From contig OZ025250.1 in NCBI GenBank assembly GCA_964019135.1, positions 46,903,174 through 46,967,173 on the forward strand: a DNA stretch of 64,000 nucleotides, read 5' to 3'. Below, one piece after another: positions 35,925-47,060 of the stretch (its first letter is position 1; each line of letters begins with the position of its first letter). Under the pieces are notes generated by a model. It was given only the letters and a program-made list of their open reading frames with translations. It ran no database searches and had not been told where the DNA came from. The position numbers and the translations under genes were made by a program. This DNA comes from Arenicola marina (lineage: Eukaryota; Annelida; Polychaeta; Arenicolidae).

Positions 35925-37085
35925 ATATTGATTATCCGGAATCCAAATCAATCAGTAAAGGAAATTGACTCAGTAAACGCCCAATTGTTGCGACAAATAT
36001 TATTACATAGATTGTGGGGGTTGGTAGTGGCGGGGGTCGGCAGTGGCGGGGGCTGGTAGTGGCGGCGGTGGTTGCAAGTGGCGGCGGGGATTGGTAGTGG
36101 CGGGCGCTGGTAGTGGCGGGGGCTGGTAGTGGCGGCGGTGGTTGCTAGTGGCGGCGGGGATTGGTAGTGGCGGGCGCTGGTAGTGGCGGGGGCTGGTAGT
36201 GGCGGTGGGGTTGGTAGTTGTGGCGGGAGTTGCTAGTGGCGGCGGGGTTTGGTAGTGGCGTGGCTGGTAGTGGCGGCGGGGGTTGGTAGTGGCGATTGGG
36301 GTTGGTAGTGGCGGCGGGGGTTGGTAGTGGCGGCGGGGTTTGGTAGTGGTGGGGGCCGGTAGTGGCGGTTGGGGTTGGTAGTGACGGCGGAGGTTTGTAT
36401 TAGCGGTGGGGGTTGGTAGTAGTGGCGGGGGTTGGTAGTGGCGGGGGTTGGTAGTAGTGGCGGGGGTTGGTAGTAGTGGCGGGGGTTGGTAGTGGCGGGG
36501 GTTGGTAGTGGCGGTGGGGATTGGTAATGGCGGCGAGGGTTGGTAGTGGCGGGGTCGGTAGTGGCGGCGAAGATTGGTAGTGGTGGGGGCCGGTAGTGGC
36601 GGCGCGGGTTGGTAATGGCGGGGGTTGGTATAGGCGGCGGGGTTTGGTAGTGGCGAGGCTGGTAGTGGCGGCGGGGGTTGGTAGTGGTGGCGGGGCTTGG
36701 TAGTGGCGGCGCGGGTTGGTACCGGCGGCGGGGGTTGGTAGTGGCTGGGTTTGGGTAGTGGCGGGGGCTGGTAGTGGCGGCGGGGGTTGGTAATGGCGGG
36801 GGTTGGTAGTGGCGGCGGGCGTTGGTAGTGGCTAGGGGGGGGGGGGGCGGGGGCAGGAGGACATTTCAGCAACAAGTATATGATCATATGATGGTGGATG
36901 ATTTTTACTAAAATTATAAAATTCATTTCTTATTCTTCATTGTATTTGGATGTAATAAAAATACAAGAGAAAAATCCTATTTGCGCAATTGCTATGTAAC
37001 TGGCAACCACTGGTATCGATTAAGGGCATTTGGTTTATTTTAAGCAGGAGTAACTTGTATGACAGGGCCGGAAACAGGGAGAAAA
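35925..37085. repeat. third copy of the NHL-associated block (middle part), split by a minisatellite
   Basis: Left flank (CAATCAGTAAAGGAAATTGA, then GCGACAAATATTATTACA) matches 13690-13735 and 60455-60510. Right flank (TTCTTATTCTTCATTGTATT, then GGCAACCACTGGTATCGATT) matches 14050-14130 and 60790-60880. Between them stands the minisatellite listed next, in the place where the other two copies have only one or two units. Confidence 0.85.
36010..36832. repeat. G-rich minisatellite GGTAGTGGCGGCGGGGGTT (about 40 units)
   Basis: Units of about 18-21 bp, each GGTAGTGGCGG followed by a variable run of G and TT, sometimes with an extra AGT or AGC triplet. The minus-strand frame is rich in P, T, N, R, H and Y and is a periodicity artefact. 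The array starts exactly at TTGTGGGGGTTGGTAGTGG, the single-copy seed seen in the paralogous blocks. Confidence 0.92.
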
Positions 37086-37229
37086 CAACGGAGGAACCTA
37101 GCACAGCAAACGGAAAAGGAGAGTAGGGGCAGAACGTGAAAAATGATTTAATTGTCAAAGAAGGCCTTTAGGCACATAGGACATAACAGTGAACATAAAT
37201 ACATTTTTCACAAAACAATACAATTATCG

Positions 37230-38760
37230 GCGTTCTTTTATTTCAGGCTGCGTGCGGAGGCGTTTTTTGTACATAAACATTTTCTCAGTGTCAACATGTT
37301 TTTACTTGACACCAACGTAACACAGTTTTCGTATGTTGGAGGATTACTAAAAGTAGTGTCTATATACAAAGGTCTAATATCCATAAACTTCAGGCAACCC
37401 AACAACACGTGGTGTTCATCCTCTATAATCACGACATGTCTTACAACACAATAACACGTGGTGTTCATCCTCTATAACTACAACATGTCCTACAACACAA
37501 TAACACGTGGTCTTCATCCTCTATAACCACGGCATGTCCTACAATACAATAACACGTGGTCTTCATCCTCTATAACCACAACATATCTTACAACACAGTA
37601 TTTACAAAATCTGAATTCGAGAAACGTTCCATCACGACGACCTAATTCAATAGAAAGTTTATCGGCTGAGCGTCTGAAAACGTGAATGAGGCTTTCTAAT
37701 TTTGGCATTATTTACTCTTAAAAAATGTACTGCAAACGAGAGTCGGTCTTTAAATGTACAAAACACACTAAGGCGACTTTGATTGCGAACTTTTTTATGT
37801 CACTCTTTAATAAAACCGGTTTATTATCTTTGATTTAGCTCGGCAATACAAAAACTATCATTATAAACTGATTGGTTTAACCATGCACCATTAAAATCAC
37901 ATTTGGTCAAAAGAGCCTTCATTGAGCCAACCCAGGATCGTATATTTTGATTATCATATGCTTTGAGCATATTATAACAGCTTTTGACATGCCTACTATT
38001 TGTAATATATTTAACCAGTACTATCAAATTAACATTATACATTTTTGCTAAAGGTAGCGTGCCACATTTACCTCATGCGGCGGTCTGTGTTGACTCCCAA
38101 CAATCTCTTACAAAACCTAACTTGGACTTTCTCGATTGGATTATACTCTTGATGACCCCGGATTTCGGCCGCATACGTGAGAATTGGCACCATGATTCGA
38201 TCAAATAAGGCAAATAGTGCTTCTATGGGCAGACCGTTTATAAGTTTATTATCTAGCTTGTAGATAAAGGCCAATGCCCCCAGTTAGCGTAGAAACCGCT
38301 TTAGACCATCTAAGAGTGGCAGTTAATACCAACCCTAAGCAATTACACGACCATCCCACTTTGACCCTTTGACCATCTAAAAACCATCGCTCAGTCGCTT
38401 TAGCTATTCCTCCTCTCGGAAATACAATTGCTTTCGTTTTGTTCATATTCTTTTTTTAAATTCCTGTTTTTAGAAAAAGCCTCTTAAGATATTTATAAGT
38501 CCTCTGCAAACAAACATGAGTGATATTATGTTCGGGGCGTCATAGCTTACGTGGATACCAGGGCAGTTTGAATGTGATAACAGTGATGCATATTCCTGTA
38601 TATATAAAGCAAACAGCAAGCAACATACACCCCAGTCGTGTTTCGATTTTACACTGAAAATAGTATGTGCTTGATAAAATACAAGATACACGATTGAAAT
38701 TTGCGTACATATCGCGAATAACCGTCATTGCATTATCATGAATACCTTTTCCAAATAAAC
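37230..38760 (-). pseudogene. non-LTR retrotransposon ORF2 remnant, copy 1
   Basis: Read from 38760 downwards, broken frames give a reverse transcriptase palm-to-thumb part (GVCCLLFALYIQEYASLL), then NKTKAIVFPRGG, then FDRIMVPILTYAAEI and VQVRFCKRLLGV. These are followed by a connector (KALLTKCDFNGAWLNQSVY) and a Cys/His-type end (FRFCKYC...EDEDHVLLYC). This order is the usual C-terminal half of LINE ORF2. Multiple stops and frame changes show an inactive copy with its endonuclease missing. The adjacent copy at 38957-39930 belongs to the same type. Confidence 0.75.
37399..37605. repeat. 49-bp tandem repeat inside the LINE C-terminal motif
   Basis: Four units of 49 bp (AACACGTGGTGTTCATCCTC, then TATAACTACAACATG and so on). 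On the minus strand the unit spans the LINE codons for VVVIEDEDHVLLYC, so the Cys/His-type motif itself has been duplicated in tandem. The period is not a multiple of three, so the expansion destroyed the frame. Confidence 0.85.
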
Positions 38761-38956
38761 TAAGCCAGAATACTTTTAAATTATAGACTGAAGGTCAAAT
38801 ATCTCATCACAAGTTGAATAGCTATTCCATATCCCGCCTCCTCTTCTGACGTCTGTAACTAGTTCCGGTAATAATTTACTGTATAACCGTTTATTGAAGT
38901 ACTTTAGGCACAACGCCCATGGCACATATATACAGTTTACAAAAATATGTGCAAAT

Positions 38957-39930
38957 TCATACGTGCGTCACAAGTTTTCTAAAGTTGCTCTGCGCGCTGG
39001 CTTCATATACAAATTTGGCTAGGTTTTTAATTACAATTTGATCCAGGTTACACATAAGATTAATAAAGTTGGTACTCGTGGGATATTTGATGAGATTTTG
39101 TGGAAGTAATTTTAATCTAGACACCGAGTATAAGGGACAAATCATAACAAAATGGTATTCACCTTCAACAGCAGTTTCAACGATTATAGCACAATATTTG
39201 CAACACCTGTCTTATCTGTCTAATTTCTTGTGTCTCCCTCTCTCTATCTCTAAATCGTGAGCAGAACATCTCAACCTTGCAAGAGCTTCTCTGTGACTCA
39301 CATTGGTGATATCCTTTAAATACAGTTCTGGTTCTAGCAAGGATTTAAATTGCGCTAACATATGAAGTTTACTGCACTCGGTTAATTCACTTAGCCACTC
39401 TTGTTGAGCCACATCACTTAATCTCTGCCTAATCTCACTAATAAAAATGTCAACAGATCCCACCTCCTGAGTTACCCAACTAATACCAAAGCCTAGTCTA
39501 TAGAGAGTGGTTTAACGCCGGTACCCCATGTAATTCTTCCAGCCTTATCAAGGTTATACAAGATCTCATAACAAGCTTTCGGTAATCTGGAGTCATCCAT
39601 TCTTAACAATTGACACCACAATACTTTAATGGGCCTTCTTCCACATTCCCCCATGGCAGCTACATTGACAGTTTGACTGGGTAACTGCAGGATGCGCTTG
39701 CAAAATCTGGTTTGAACCTGTTCAATTCAGTCATGAGTACTATTTCCCCATATTTCACTAGCATATGTTAACACAGGAATAACCATTGCATCAAAAAGCC
39801 TCCAATAGGTCTCAATACCAAAACAAATTACCTGCCTTGCAACTTGCAATATCAAGGCAACTGTCCAATTTGCTTGTAGAGCGATGGTTTTCTGTGCCAT
39901 ATTCAAAGGTGCTGGAAACAGAGAGGGGAA
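38957..39930 (-). pseudogene. non-LTR retrotransposon ORF2 remnant, copy 2
   Basis: Starts (39930) with ALQANWTVALILQVARQ and FDAMVIPVLTYASEIWGN, continues through VQTRFCKRILQLPSQTV and a connector near 39460-39215 (REALARLRCSAHDLEIERGR), and ends RCCKYC...EGEYHFVMICPLYS near 39200-39120 with a helical tail to 38957. It corresponds to the last third of LINE ORF2, after the reverse transcriptase active site. Stops and small shifts are present. It is tail-to-head with copy 1, so two insertions, or one element and its diverged duplicate, lie side by side. Confidence 0.75.
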
Positions 39931-39949
39931 CACTGCGATAAACAGGCCC

Positions 39950-42900
39950 GGTGGGGAGAGGAGGGAGGTGGGTGTAGTGGATCCCCGGCTCTGGGGAGGG
40001 GAGAAGAAGGAGGGAGGGAGTGCAACGGATCCCCGGCTCTAGGGAGGGGAGAGGAGGGAGGGGGGTGTAGCGGATCTCCGGCTCTGGGAAGGGGAAAGGA
40101 GGGAGGGGGTGTAGCGGATCCCTGGCTCTGGGGAGGTGAGAGGAGGGAGGGGGTGTAGCCTGATCTCCGGCTCTGGGGAGGTGAGAGGAGGGAGGGGGTG
40201 TAGTGGATCCCCGGCTCTAAGGAGGGGAGAGGAGGGATGGGGTGTAGTGGATCCCCGGCTCTGGGGAGGGGAGAGGATGGGAGCGGGGTGTAGCGGATCC
40301 CCGGCTCTGGGGAGGGGAGAGGAGGGAGGGGGTGTAGCGGATCCCCGGCTCTGGGGGGGGGGGGAGGAGGGAGGGGGTGTAGTGGATCCCCGGCTCTAAG
40401 GAGGGGAGAGGAGGGATGGGGTGTAGTGGATCCCCGGCTCTGGGGAGGGGAGAGGATGGGAGCGGGGTGTAGCGGATCCCCGGCTCAGGGGAGGGTAGAG
40501 GGGGGAGGGGGTGTAGCGGATCCCCGGCTCTGGGGGGGGGGGAGGAGGGAGGGGGTGTAGCGGATCCCCGACTCTGAGGAGGGGAGAGGAGGGAGGGGGT
40601 GTAGCGGATCCCCGGCTCTGGGGAGGGGAGAGGAGGGAGGGGGTGTAGCGGATCCCCGGCTCAGGGGAGGGTAGAGGGGGGAGGGGGTGTAGCGGATCCC
40701 CGGCTCTGGGGAGGGGAGAGGAGGGAGGGGGTGTAGCGGATCCCCGGCTCTGGGGAGGGTAGAGGGGGGAGGGGGTGTAGCGGATCCCCGGCTCTGGGGG
40801 GGGGGGAGGAGGGAGGGGGTGTAGCGGATCCCCGACTCTGGGGAGGGGAGAGGAGGGAGGGGGTGTAGCGGATCCCCGGCTCTGAGGAGGGGAGAGGAGG
40901 GAGGGGGTGTAGCGGATCCCCGACTCTGGGGAGGGGAGAGGAGGGAGGGGGGTGTAGCGGATCCCCGGCTCTGGGGAGGGGAGAGGAGGGAGGGGGTGTA
41001 GCGGATCCCCGGCTCTGGGGAGGGGAGAAGAGGGAGAGGGTGCAGCGGATCCCCGACTCTGGGGAGGGGAGAGGAGGGAGGGGGTGCAGCGGATCCCCGG
41101 CTCTGGGGAGGGCAGAGGAGGGAGGGGGTGTAGCGGATCCCCGGCTCTGGGGAGGGGAGAGGAGGGAGGGGGTGTAGCGGATCCCCGGCTCTGGGGAGGG
41201 TAGAGGGGGGAGGGGGTGTAGCGGATCCCCGGCTCTGGGGAGGGGAGAGGAGAGAGGGGGTGTAGCGGATCCCCGGCTCTGGGGAGGGTAGAGGGGGGAG
41301 GGGGTGTAGCGGATCCCCGGCTCTGGGGAGGGGACAGGAGGGAGGGGGTGTAGCGGATCCCCGGCTCTGGGGAGGGTAGAGGGGGGAGGGGGTGTAGCGG
41401 ATCCCCGGCTCTGAGGAGGGGAGAGGAGGGAGGGGGTGTAGCGGATCCCCGGCTCTGGGGAGGGTAGAGGGGGGAGGGGTGTAGCGGATCCCCGGCTCTG
41501 GGGAGGGGAGAGGAGGAAGGGGGTGTAGCGGATCCCCGGCTCTGGGGAGGGGAGAGGAGGGAGGGGGTGTAGCGGATCCCCGGCTCTGGGGAGGGGAGAG
41601 GAGGGAGGGGGTGTAGCGGATCCCCGGCTCTGGGGAGGGGAGAGGAGGGAGGGGGGTGTAGCGGATCCCCGACTCTGGGGAGGGTAGAGGACGGAGGGGG
41701 TGTAGCGGATCCCCGGCTCTGGGGAGGGGAGAGGAGGGAGGGGGTGTAGCGGATCCCCGGCTCTGGGGAGGGGAGAGGAGGGAGGGGGTGTAGTGGATCC
41801 CCGGCTCTGGGGAGGGGAGAGGAGGGAGGGGGGTGTAGCGGATCTCCGGCTCTGGGGAGGGTAGAGGGGGGAGGGGGTGTAGCGGATCCCCGGCTCTGGG
41901 GAGGGGAGAGGAGGGAGGGGGTGTAGCGGATCCCCGGCTCTGGGGAGGGGAGAGGAGGGAGGGGGTGTAGCGGATCCCCGGCTCTGGGGAGGGTAGAGGG
42001 GGGAGGGGGTGTAGCGGATCCCCGGCTCTGGGGAGGGGAGAGGAGGGAGGGGGTGTAGCGGATCCCGGGCTCTGGGGAGGAGAGAGGAGGGAGCGGGGTG
42101 TAGCGGATCCCCGACTCTGGGGAGGGGAGAGGAGGGAGGGGTGTAGCGGATCCCCGGCTCTGGGGAGGGTAGAGGGGGGAGGGGGTGTAGCGGATCCACG
42201 GCTCTGGGGAGGGGAGAGGAGGGAGCGGGGTGTAGCGGATCCCCGGCTCTGGGGAGGGTAGAGGGGGGAGGGGGTGTAGCGGATCCACGGCTCTGGGGAG
42301 GGGAGAGGAGGGAGGGGGAGTAGCGGATCCCCGGCTCTGGGGAGGGTAGAGGGGGGAGGGGGTGTAGCGGATCCACGGCTCTGGGGAGGGGAGAGGAGGG
42401 AGGGGGTGTAGCGGATCTCCGGCTCTGGGGAGGGTAGAGGGGGGAGGGGGTGTAGCGGATCCCCGGCTCTGGGGAGGGGAGAGGAGGGAGGGGGTGTAGC
42501 GGATCCCCGGCTCTGGGGAGGGTAGAGGGGGGAGGGGTGTAGCGGATCCCCGGCTCTGGGGAGGGGAGAGGACGGAGGGGGTGTAGCGGATCCCCGGCTC
42601 TGGGGAGGGGAGAGGCGGGAGGGGGTGTAGCGGATCCCCGGCTCTGGGGAGGGGAGAGGAGGGAGGGGGTGTAGCGGATCCCCGGCTCTGGGGAGGGGAG
42701 AGGAGGGAGGGGGGTGTAGCGGATCCCCGACTCTGGGGAGGGGAGAGGAGGGGGGGGGATGTAGCGGATCCCCGGCTCTGGGGAGGGGAGAGGAGGGAGG
42801 GGGTGTAGCGGATCCCCGGCTCTGGGGAGGGGAGAGGAGGGAGGGGGTGTAGTGGATCCCCGGCTCTGGGGAGGGTAGAGGAGGGAGGGGGTGTAGCGGA

Positions 42901-45425
42901 TCCCCGGCTCTGGGGAGGGGAGAGGAGGGAGGGGGTGTAGCGGATCCCCGGCTCTGGGGAGGGGAGAGGAGGGAGGGGGTGTAGTGGATCCCCGGCTCTG
43001 GGGAGGGGAGAGGAGGGAGGGGGGTGTAGCGGATCTCCGGCTCTGGGGAGGGTAGAGGGGGAGGGGGTGTAGCGGATCCCCGGCTCTGGGGAGGGGAGAG
43101 GAGGGAGGGGGTGTAGCGGATCCCCGGCTCTGGGGAGGGGAGAGGAAGGAGGGGGTGTAGCGGATCCACGGCTCTGGGCAGGGGAGAGGAGGGAGGGGGA
43201 GTATCGGATCCCCGGCTCTGGGGAGGGTAGAGCGGGGAGGGGGTGTAGCGGATCCCCGGCGCTGGGGAGGGGAGAGGAGGGAGGGGGTGTAGCGGATCCC
43301 CGGCTCTGGGGAGGGGAGAGGAGGGAGGGGGTGTAGCGGATCCCCGGCTCTGGGGAGGGGAGAGGAGGGAGGGGGGTGTAGCGGATCCCCGACTCTGGGG
43401 AGGGTAGAGGGGGGAGGGGGTGTAGCGGATCCCCGGCTCTGGGGAGGGGAGAGGAGGGAGGGGGTGTTGCGGATCCCCGGCTCTGGGGAGGGGAGAGGAG
43501 AGAGGGGGTGTAGCGGATCCCCGGCTCTGGGGAGGGTAGAGGGGGGAGGGGGTGTAGCGGATCCCCGGCTCTGGGGAGGGGACAGGAGGGAGGGGGTGTA
43601 GCGGATCCCCGGCTCTGGGGAGGGTAGAGGGGGGAGGGGGTGTAGCGGATCCCCGGCTCTGGGGAGGGGAGAGGAGGGAGGGGGTGTAGCGGATCCCCGG
43701 CTCTGGGGAGGGTAGAGGGGGGAAGGGTGTAGCGGATCCCCGGCTCTGGGGAGGGGAGAGGAGGGAGGGGGTGTAGCGGATCCCCGGCTCTGGGGAGGGG
43801 AGAGGAGGGAGGGGGTGTAGCGGATCCCCGGCTCTGGGGAGGGGAGAGGAGGGAGGGGGTGTAGCGGATCCCCGGCTCTGGGGAGGGGAGAGGAGGGAGG
43901 GGGGTGTAGCGGATCCCCGACTCTGGGGAGGGTAGAGGACGGAGGGGGTGTAGCGGATCCCCGGCTCTGGGGAGGGGAGAGGAGGGAGGGGGTGTAGCGG
44001 ATCCCCGGCTCTGGGGAGGGGAGAGGAGGGAGGGGGTGTAGTGGATCCCCGGCTCTGGGGAGGGGAGAGGAGGGAGGGGGGTGTAGCGGATCTCCGGCTC
44101 TGGGGAGGGTAGAGGGGGGAGGGGGTGTAGCGGATCCCCGGCTCTGGGGAGGGTAGAGGGGGAGGGGGTGTAGCGGATCCCCGGCTCTGGGGAGGGGAGA
44201 GGAGGGAGGGGGTGTAGCGGATCCCCGGCTCTGGGGAGGGTAGAGGGGGGAGGGGGTGTGGCGGATCCCCGGCTCTGGGGAGGGGAGAGGAGGGAGGGGG
44301 TGTAGCGGATCCCGGGCTCTGGGGAGGAGAGAGGAGGGAGCGGGGTGTAGCGGATCCCCGACTCTGGGGAGGGGAGAGGAGGGAGGGGTGTAGCGGATCC
44401 CCGGCTCTGGGGAGGGTAGAGGGGGGAGGGGGTGTAGCGGATCCACGGCTCTGGGGAGGGGAGAGGAGGGAGCGGGGTGTAGCGGATCCCCGGCTCTGGG
44501 GAGGGTAGAGGGGGAGGGGGTGTAGCGGATCCACGGCTCTGGGGAGGGAAGAGGAGGGAGGGGGAGTAGCGGATCCCCGGCTCTGGGGAGGGTAGAGGGG
44601 GGAGGGGGTGTAGCGGATCCACGGCTCTGGGGAGGGGAGAGGAGGGAGGGGGTGTAGCGGATCTCCGGCTCTGGGGAGGGTAGAGGGGGGAGGGGGTGTA
44701 GCGGATCCCCGGCTCTGGGGAGGGGAGAGGAGGGAGGGGGTGTAGCGGATCCCCGGCTCTGGGGAGGGTAGAGGGGGGAGGGGTGTAGCGGATCCCCGGC
44801 TCTGGGGAGGGGAGAGGACGGAGGGGGTGTAGCGGATCCCCGGCTCTGGGGAGGGGGGAGGCGGGAGGGGGTGTAGCGGATCCCCGGCTCTGGGGAGGGG
44901 AGAGGAGGGAGGGGGTGTAGCGGATCCCCGGCTCTGGGGAGGGGAGAGGAGGGAGGGGGGTGTAGCGGATCCCCGACTCTGGGGAGGGGAGAGGAGGGAG
45001 GGGGATGTAGCGGATCCCCGGCTCTGGGGAGGGGAGAGGAGGGAGGGGGTGTAGCGGATCCCCGATACTGATGAGGGTAGAGGAGGGAGAGGGTGTAGTG
45101 GATCCCCGGCTCTGGGGAGGGGAGAGGAGGGAGGGGGTGTAGTGGATCCCCGGCTCTGGGGAGGGGAGAGGAGGGAGGGGGTGTAGTGGATCCCCGGCTC
45201 TGGGGAGGGGAGAGGAGGGAGGGGGTGTAGCGGATGCCCGGCTCTGGGGAGGGGAGAGGAGGGAGGGGGTGTAGTGGATCCCCGGCTCTGGGGAGGGGAG
45301 AAGAGGGAGAGGGTGCAGCGGATCCCCGGCTCTGGGGAGGGGAGAAGAGGGAGGGGGTGTAGCGGATCCCCTGCTCTGGGGAGGGGAGAAGAGGGAGGGG
45401 GTGTAGAGGATCCTCTGTTGTGAGA
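39950..45425. repeat. 44-bp G-rich minisatellite (about 124 units)
   Basis: Unit AGCGGATCCCCGGCTCTGGG followed by GAGGGGAGAGGAGGGAGGGGGTGT, 44 bp, with a minority variant GGTAGAGGGGGG. Nearly every unit has a BamHI-type GGATCC and four or more G runs separated by one to six bases, the standard G-quadruplex pattern. All three minus-strand frames stay open for 4-5 kb (up to 1690 codons) because the unit has no stop in any minus-strand phase and 44 is not a multiple of three. They share one 44-residue period and are not genes. A block around 42062 with the variant GATCCCGGGCTCTGG recurs at 44308, an offset of 2247 bp. Confidence 0.96.
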
Positions 45426-45437
45426 GACGCCAGGCCG

Positions 45438-46345
45438 ACACGGTGAGTGCTACACACACTTGGCTCATACAGCATCATTTCCTGAGAAACTTTTAAAATG
45501 TTGATTGATGCCGATATAGATCTGTTACCTATCAGCTCAGAGTGTGATGTTACACATATAAGGTATGTAATAAATAAGAGGGAAAGTTGTTAAGCAACCT
45601 TTTGCAGGCAAACTTGCACGTCTCGAGTGGAAAAGTATTGCTTTCCTGTGCACTAAAGCATCTCTATCCTGACCTAGCATTCACAAAGCCAGACAATGTG
45701 TCCTCAATGTGTCATCTTTATTTATTTCAAGAGGTTTACAACAACAGGGGCGGATCTAGGAATTTACCAAGGGGGGAGGGGGGCGGGGGTTGCTCTCTGA
45801 AAACTTCCGACCGAGGGGTGTGCTCTCTGAAAAACTTGCGACCCGGGGAGGGGGGGGGGGGAGAAGCGGGGGCTTGGGCTTGGACAACCAACCCGACTTT
45901 AACAGTGTATGTTCAGTTTCCCAAGGAGGGGGGGGGGGTTGCTCTCTGAGGATTAGGACTTTTACATGTATGTTAACATGTATGTTGTTTGTTCTGGTTC
46001 CCAAGGGGGGGGGGTGCAACCCCCCTATCCCGCCCCCCCACCCTAGATCCGCAACTGCAACAACGTATAATGGCATCAGATTTCGTTCGCCTTCGGTGGG
46101 AGATGGACGGCAAATGAAATCGGTGTTTTAGTTTAGTTATGAAGCTAGTGTTGTTAATGTTTAAGCATTACACGCCGTCTCCAAGATCTGATCCATGGTA
46201 ATCGTCGTCATAAAATTTAAAGACTGGCCAGATTGACGTTCAGAAGTCTTCACGGTTTGCACTGTTGCAGCCATAACAAGCACCTGCTCGATTTGTGAAT
46301 GTATGTCATTGTCTGCCAGGTTGATTCTTTGCTGCGGTCCATCTA
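45438..46345. repeat. tandem segmental duplication, copy 1
   Basis: Matches 46349-47060. Shared pieces are CACGGTGAGTGCTACACACA, CTTTTGC(A/T)GGCAAACTTGC, GTATAATGGCATCAG, GGTGGGAGATGGACGGCAAA, CCAAGATCTGATC and TTCACGGTTTGCACTGTTGC. Copy 1 contains a MITE that copy 2 lacks. No coding region is supported. Confidence 0.9.
45745..46057. mobile_element. MITE with hAT-like ends (313 bp)
   Basis: Left end CAGGGGCGGATCTAGG; right end, read on the minus strand, CAGTTGCGGATCTAGGG. The ends begin CAG and share GCGGATCTAGG, a form common in hAT-type elements. CAACAA flanks it on both sides (45739-45744 and 46058-46063). The homologous site in copy 2 (46531-46541, TACGACAACG) has no insertion. The interior is G-rich with no coding region. 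The superfamily is uncertain because hAT target duplications are usually 8 bp. Confidence 0.8.
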
Positions 46346-46348
46346 CCG

Positions 46349-47060
46349 GACACGGTGAGTGCTACACACACCCATACAGGCCCATACAGCATCATTGTAA
46401 TACCACAAATTTATGGTATATAATGAATGAGGGGATGTTGTTAAGCAACCTTTTGCTGGCAAACTTGCACGTCTCGTGTGGGAAAGTATTACTTTATAAG
46501 CTATATAAGCTTTATTTATGTCAAGAGGTTTACGACAACGTATAATGGCATCAGTTTTCGCTCGCTTTCGGTGGGAGATGGACGGCAAATGAAATCGGTG
46601 TTTAAGTTTAGTTATGGAGCTAGTGTTGTTAATGCTGCAATTTAAAGATAAACGCGGCTATTCACTTCTACCACTAATATTGATTTCATAGGCAATAATG
46701 TGTCAGAATAGGTCCCTAAGATTGCATTTATGGAATATTGGTTATTTTTCTCATTAAAAGCACACTGAACAGAAATGAACACTGGTTTTTTCACGCAATT
46801 CATTTTTTTATGTTTCCTTCCTCTGGTACATCATGCAATAAAAAAATAAATGTCACCAACCAACGTTACAACAGGTTATTCGCATTTGGCTCCAGAATAG
46901 CCGCTTTTATCTTTAAGCCTTCCAGGCCGTCCCCAAGATCTGATCGATGGTAATTGTCGTTTTAAAATTTAAAGACTGGCAAGATGGTCTGAAGTCTTCA
47001 CGGTTTGCACTGTTGCAGCCATCACATTCTTTGCTGCGGTCCATCTATAACTACAAGTCT
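46349..47060. repeat. tandem segmental duplication, copy 2
   Basis: Second copy of 45438-46345. It lacks the hAT-like MITE and carries a different one (46646-46912). Confidence 0.9.
46646..46912. mobile_element. TTAA-flanked MITE (267 bp, piggyBac-like)
   Basis: Flanked by TTAA on both sides (46642-46645 and 46913-46916). Terminal inverted repeats are AGATAAACGCGGCTATTC on the left and, on the minus strand from the right, AGATAAAAGCGGCTATTC: 17 of 18 bases match. Copy 1 has a single TTAA at the same place (46161-46164). piggyBac transposons insert at TTAA and duplicate it. No transposase is encoded. Confidence 0.85.

Noticed and set aside
40396-45478. Minus-strand frames of 1690, 1605 and 1349 codons
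   Set aside because: They are three phases of the 44-bp array with one and the same 44-residue period. No start context, splice sites or domains.
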